Assembly (NCBI RefSeq): GCF_004684345.1
Contig: NZ_CP038468.1
Location: forward strand, 42,069 to 106,068
DNA: 64,000 nucleotides
DNA from: Citrobacter tructae
GTDB lineage: Bacteria > Pseudomonadota > Gammaproteobacteria > Enterobacterales > Enterobacteriaceae
Direction: 5' to 3'
The position numbers and the translations under genes were made by a program. The notes beneath the pieces are model-generated. The model was not told where the DNA came from. It saw only the letters and a program-made list of their open reading frames with translations, and did not search any database. Shown piece after piece: positions 60,829 through 64,000 of the stretch (position 1 is its first letter; each line of letters starts with the position of its first letter).

Positions 60829-61530
60829 TCAGAGGTTGCGGGGGGCGTTGCGTGAGATCATCTGGCGGATTTCCATCCCGACAGGTTTCTGTCGTGGATC
60901 TACGCGCTGGATGGTGATTTCGAAAACAAAAGGTTGTTCGGGCTTGCTGGTTGTCTGACCAACCAGACGCAGACGTACCGGATATTGCATAGTCCAGAAC
61001 CAGGTTCCATCAGACAGGCGTCCACGCCGGATGACGACACCAGCCCCAACGGAGCCGGTAAGGTTCATACGTTCACGCTTCAGGGCATCATAGATATTGG
61101 AGTTAGTGAGTGCCTGGATGTAACTGGCGTGCCCTTCTTCAGAGAACAGCGAGGCCGTAGAAGATACCTGCTCACGATAGTGAACGAAGTCCAGGTTAAA
61201 GGCCCGCATCAGAGCCTTGCTGCCAAAGGCGATTGCATCGTCCTGGCTCCATGCTGGTTCGGATGTGGGAGCCAGGCGAATCAGGCGTCCGCTGTCGGTG
61301 GCAAAGTAATCTCGTGGCTGTTGTATCAGAGCCCAGGTTAAACCGGCGTTGAGGATTATGCTGATAAGTAGACCAGTCCCCAGCCGGAGATTACTTTTCA
61401 TCAGCTCTGGTGCCATTTTCTGGCGTTTTTCTGCCGTGATCATCATTTTCACAGCATCGTTCAGTGGATCCTCCGCAGGGGAGGAGGCCCGCCCCTTTGC
61501 AGGGGGGGCCGGTTGAGTCAGTTTTGTCAT
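60829..61530 (-). CDS. traM: TraM transfer protein, DotI/IcmL-like (233 aa)
   Basis: One membrane helix (LRLGTGLLISIILNAGLTWAL) and a periplasmic VirB8-like domain with LDFVHYREQVSSTASLFSEE and WFWTMQYPVRLRLVGQ. Assembly factor; not related to F TraM. Confidence 0.88.
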   Translation of the reverse strand: MTKLTQPAPPAKGRASSPAEDPLNDAVKMMITAEKRQKMAPELMKSNLRLGTGLLISIILNAGLTWALIQQPRDYFATDSGRLIRLAPTSEPAWSQDDAIAFGSKALMRAFNLDFVHYREQVSSTASLFSEEGHASYIQALTNSNIYDALKRERMNLTGSVGAGVVIRRGRLSDGTWFWTMQYPVRLRLVGQTTSKPEQPFVFEITIQRVDPRQKPVGMEIRQMISRNAPRNL

Positions 61531-61535
61531 AGGTT

Positions 61536-61886
61536 TCAGGAGTTGAAGTTTTTCCAGGGATCGATGTTGTCTGGAATCTGTTCGTTGACCTTATCAAGGG
61601 CAGCTTCGCAGACCTTATTTTCCAGTTGAGAAATGATGTCATCGAGCCCGGGGAATTGCGGCAGGCTCACTTTGACGCTCTTGATACGGGACAGACAGGA
61701 CTGCAGGGAGGATGAGACATTGCTTTCGCGTTGTTCCCAGGCTGTTGCGGCCGCCCTGGCTCGCTCATAACCAGCCTGACTACCCGCTTCAGCGGCACTT
61801 CCTGCTCGGCAGGTCGCCGCCGCAGCGGTGGTAGAAAAAAGCAAGAAGCCGGACAGGAGTCCGGCTTTAAGCATGTGATATCGCAT
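61536..61886 (-). CDS. traL: TraL transfer protein (116 aa)
   Basis: Starts MRYHMLKAGLLSGFLLFSTT with a signal peptide ending near AAATC; the rest is an exported helical domain with two Cys (QSCLSR, ENKVCEA). Placed between the primase-like gene and traM as in IncI/IncL-M plasmids. Confidence 0.8.
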   Translation of the reverse strand: MRYHMLKAGLLSGFLLFSTTAAAATCRAGSAAEAGSQAGYERARAAATAWEQRESNVSSSLQSCLSRIKSVKVSLPQFPGLDDIISQLENKVCEAALDKVNEQIPDNIDPWKNFNS

Positions 61887-61903
61887 TCTCTCTCCTTATC
61901 GGC

Positions 61904-64000
61904 TTAGCGGCCGGGGCTGTGGGAGTGTTCCTGATGAAGCGCCTTTTCCTGTCTGCCCTCCGGCTTTCGTGCGTCATCCCATTGTTTCCAGGTCTGTTCA
62001 AAACCCAGACGCTGGAACAGGGTGTCTGCCTGTTTTTCCGGTGTGTAGAGTCGGGCAGGAAGCGGTGTATCCTCTTCCCGACCTTTCAGGTGGAACTTCA
62101 TCAGCTGAGGTGCGGCACGGGTGGTGCCGTCGGGTTCGAAATTCACCGCCTGCCCGTAACCCGCAAAGCGGGGGCCGTCGTCGGTGATGGCATTGATAAC
62201 CAACTGACTATTGTCGGTAGTTGGTGTGGCCAGTGCCGGATACAGTGTGCCATCCAGTCGCACCATACCCTGCAGGTGTTCCCCCGCTGACTGTACAAGC
62301 AGCAGGTCTAACTGGTTTGACTGTGTGTCCATGGAGGCCATAACGGGTATCAACCTGTCTGGGGCGTCTGTGGATGGTGGCAAAATGCTTGCTGCAGCTA
62401 CCGGTGACTTCACCGGGTGCCTGTCTTCACCCAGATAAAACTGCCGTTCTTCCAGGCGAGGTGGCAACTTCAGGTCTGTGGTGTACTCGGGCCAGGCCTG
62501 ACGGATTTGCTGAGTGAGACGGCCAAACGTATCGACCGGAAAAACTTGCAGGGGTTGCCCCTGCTCTGGCCGATCGTGCGCCACGGCAAGGCCCGTCGAG
62601 GCGGATGTCAATGACCAGTTATTTTTTACGCGTCCATTTTCCTCTCCTGGTACATGCCAGCTGTCACGGGAGTTAAGCGTCAGTGTAACCACATCACCGG
62701 TTTTGTGGTTTTCGATAAGTTCTCTTAAATCCTGCCCCCAGTAGGTATGACTCCCTCCACGGTTCTGTAGCTCGATAAAGAAGCTCCCACCCTTTTTCTC
62801 TTTATTTTCGTAGGTCGCCTCGCCAAAGTTTTTCAATACCGCCGTGATGCTTTGTCCTGGCTTCAGTGCGGAGGGCGCTGGTTCAGCGGGCATTTCCGGG
62901 ACCCGGATACTGTCGGCAGCCTTTGACGCGACAGCCTCAGTAGAGGATGAAAACGCCGGCTGAGGCGCGCCGGGTTCTTGTGCCTGTGATACCGGGTTCG
63001 GTGATGCAGGGGGTGTTGGTGTACCTGGCGCGTTAGAGGAAACAGCTTCAGGTGCGGCTGTTGCCGATGACTGTGGTGGTGCGGCATCAGGTGATGGTGT
63101 CTGCCGATTCAGGTCTGGCGTAGGTATATGCGTTGTGATTGAATCACTGGTCGTCCCCATCTGTTGCCGAAGTGCCTCAAGTTGAGCGCGCTGTGCAGGC
63201 AACTTCATGCGGATATCGAGGTCATTTTCGATAATGAGCCGCATAGCCTGCTCTTTAAACTCCATACTGCCGGTTAGCTCCACCACGCCGCCGTAAAAGC
63301 GTGATGCAACCGCCAGCGCGGCGAGTACCCTTCGTTTGTCCTGACTTGCACCGTTACACATTTCGAGGCGGTTGCCGAGATCGCGAAAGGCATCTTCCCC
63401 GTCGAGGCGGTAGAGCACCGTGTTGTCGCGCTGCTCTTCTGTTGACAAGGCTTTGATGATTTTATCCAGATCTTCCCGCTGCAGCGGTTCCGGTCTTCGC
63501 GGTCCATAGACAAGCCCATCCGCTTCATTCACCTCATTCTCTGCAGTTTTCGTCCAGTTTGGATTCAGCTCTGGCATGTCTGCATCTGCGTTGGCTGTCT
63601 GTGCCTGTTCCTGTTTTTTCCCGGTTAATGGTGCTCCGGGGGACTGTGGAGGGATTGGTAATTCAGACGAGACCGGCGCCGTGGGCTCAGCGTTTTTATC
63701 ATGCAATGCAGCCTCAGGTTTTACAGCCTGTTCATCCGTTTCCTGCAGTTCGTGGGCTGTAAATTGTTCCTGAGCAGGCTTATGGGGTAAGTCGTCAGAC
63801 TGACTGTGCATCCATTCACCAAACTGTGGGTCGTCCATTTGCGCGCGTATGTCTGCATAATCATCCAGGTCAGGTAACGGTGCATACGATCCTGCTTCGG
63901 CGACGCTCTGGCTACTCTGACCGATATCATCGGGAGATGTCACGAGCGTCCCATCCGGGTTGCTCTGCGTATCAGGAATTAAAACGTCAGATTCTATTGG
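61904..64000 (-). CDS. Sog/TraC-like conjugative primase, C-terminal part (runs off right edge)
   Basis: The open frame continues to 64000 on the minus strand without a stop; the GTG at 63943 is internal. The visible 698 or so residues hold a Pro/Gln-rich middle and a C-terminal region (LKNFGEATYENKEKKGGSFF, TDDGPRFAGYGQAVNFEPDG) typical of large polyvalent proteins fused to primases. The catalytic primase part lies outside the window. By position it is Sog (IncI) or TraC (IncL/M), which primes the transferred strand and may be transferred itself. Confidence 0.7.
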   Translation of the reverse strand, partial: PIESDVLIPDTQSNPDGTLVTSPDDIGQSSQSVAEAGSYAPLPDLDDYADIRAQMDDPQFGEWMHSQSDDLPHKPAQEQFTAHELQETDEQAVKPEAALHDKNAEPTAPVSSELPIPPQSPGAPLTGKKQEQAQTANADADMPELNPNWTKTAENEVNEADGLVYGPRRPEPLQREDLDKIIKALSTEEQRDNTVLYRLDGEDAFRDLGNRLEMCNGASQDKRRVLAALAVASRFYGGVVELTGSMEFKEQAMRLIIENDLDIRMKLPAQRAQLEALRQQMGTTSDSITTHIPTPDLNRQTPSPDAAPPQSSATAAPEAVSSNAPGTPTPPASPNPVSQAQEPGAPQPAFSSSTEAVASKAADSIRVPEMPAEPAPSALKPGQSITAVLKNFGEATYENKEKKGGSFFIELQNRGGSHTYWGQDLRELIENHKTGDVVTLTLNSRDSWHVPGEENGRVKNNWSLTSASTGLAVAHDRPEQGQPLQVFPVDTFGRLTQQIRQAWPEYTTDLKLPPRLEERQFYLGEDRHPVKSPVAAASILPPSTDAPDRLIPVMASMDTQSNQLDLLLVQSAGEHLQGMVRLDGTLYPALATPTTDNSQLVINAITDDGPRFAGYGQAVNFEPDGTTRAAPQLMKFHLKGREEDTPLPARLYTPEKQADTLFQRLGFEQTWKQWDDARKPEGRQEKALHQEHSHSPGR

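Overview
This window is part of a multidrug-resistance conjugative plasmid of Enterobacterales type (Klebsiella, Enterobacter, Serratia or similar). It carries an IncI/IncL-M-like MPF-I transfer system: a traL-to-traY block, excA, trbA-B-C and a NikA/NikB relaxosome. Beside it sit F-like maintenance genes (a ResD-like recombinase, StbA/ParM with StbB, psiB/psiA, hok/mok) and IS26- and ISCR2-borne resistance DNA. No replication initiator gene was recognised, so the replicon lies outside. The sequence is open at both ends: it starts inside a VirD2-type relaxase fragment and ends inside a Sog/TraC-like gene.

Layout. (1) 1-4132 is a mosaic of mobile debris: a DUF3363 relaxase fragment, an ISCR2/ISVsa3-type IS91-family element, a serine resolvase operon truncated by it, and five 20-bp imperfect palindromes upstream of the resolvase. 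(2) 4133-9285 is an IS26-bounded tetracycline unit: tetR(D) cut at its 3' end, intact tetA(D), intact frmA and a truncated frmB between two directly oriented 820-bp IS26 copies. (3) 9286-15070 is accessory backbone: an ArsR stub, a translationally coupled uncharacterised operon (small protein, winged-helix-like protein, DUF6884-like protein, thermonuclease stub), orphan genes and a tyrosine recombinase. (4) 14.7-19.2 kb is the stability region: a ParA/ribbon-helix-helix pair, an actin-like StbA/StbB pair and LexA-controlled umuDC. (5) 19.3-34.9 kb is the leading region, all + strand except korC and the sok RNA. It holds antirestriction genes ardA and klcA/ardB, SOS inhibitors psiB/psiA, a ParB-like protein, hok/mok/sok, a DNA-methylase-like protein lacking the usual catalytic motif, a DUF932-like protein and several unknowns. 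Five long imperfect inverted repeats resemble the single-stranded-DNA promoter Frpo. (6) 35.0-38.6 kb is the relaxosome: a MobC-like gene, oriT, nikA and nikB. (7) 38.7-64 kb holds a Fic protein, a membrane protein and the MPF-I genes on the minus strand, with an IS605-type TnpB element between trbB and trbC.

How it fits together. The oriT inverted repeat and nick-like sequence place the nick on the minus strand at about 35499/35500. Transfer would then send lower coordinates first: the 34.9-to-19.3-kb region enters the recipient early and the tra genes last. The transferred minus strand is the template for the + strand leading genes, and the Frpo-like hairpins put TTGCAT and TATAGT-like boxes where a folded minus strand could act as a promoter. 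The leading region therefore reads as an early-expressed anti-defence and SOS-suppression island whose uncharacterised members are the most interesting candidates here.
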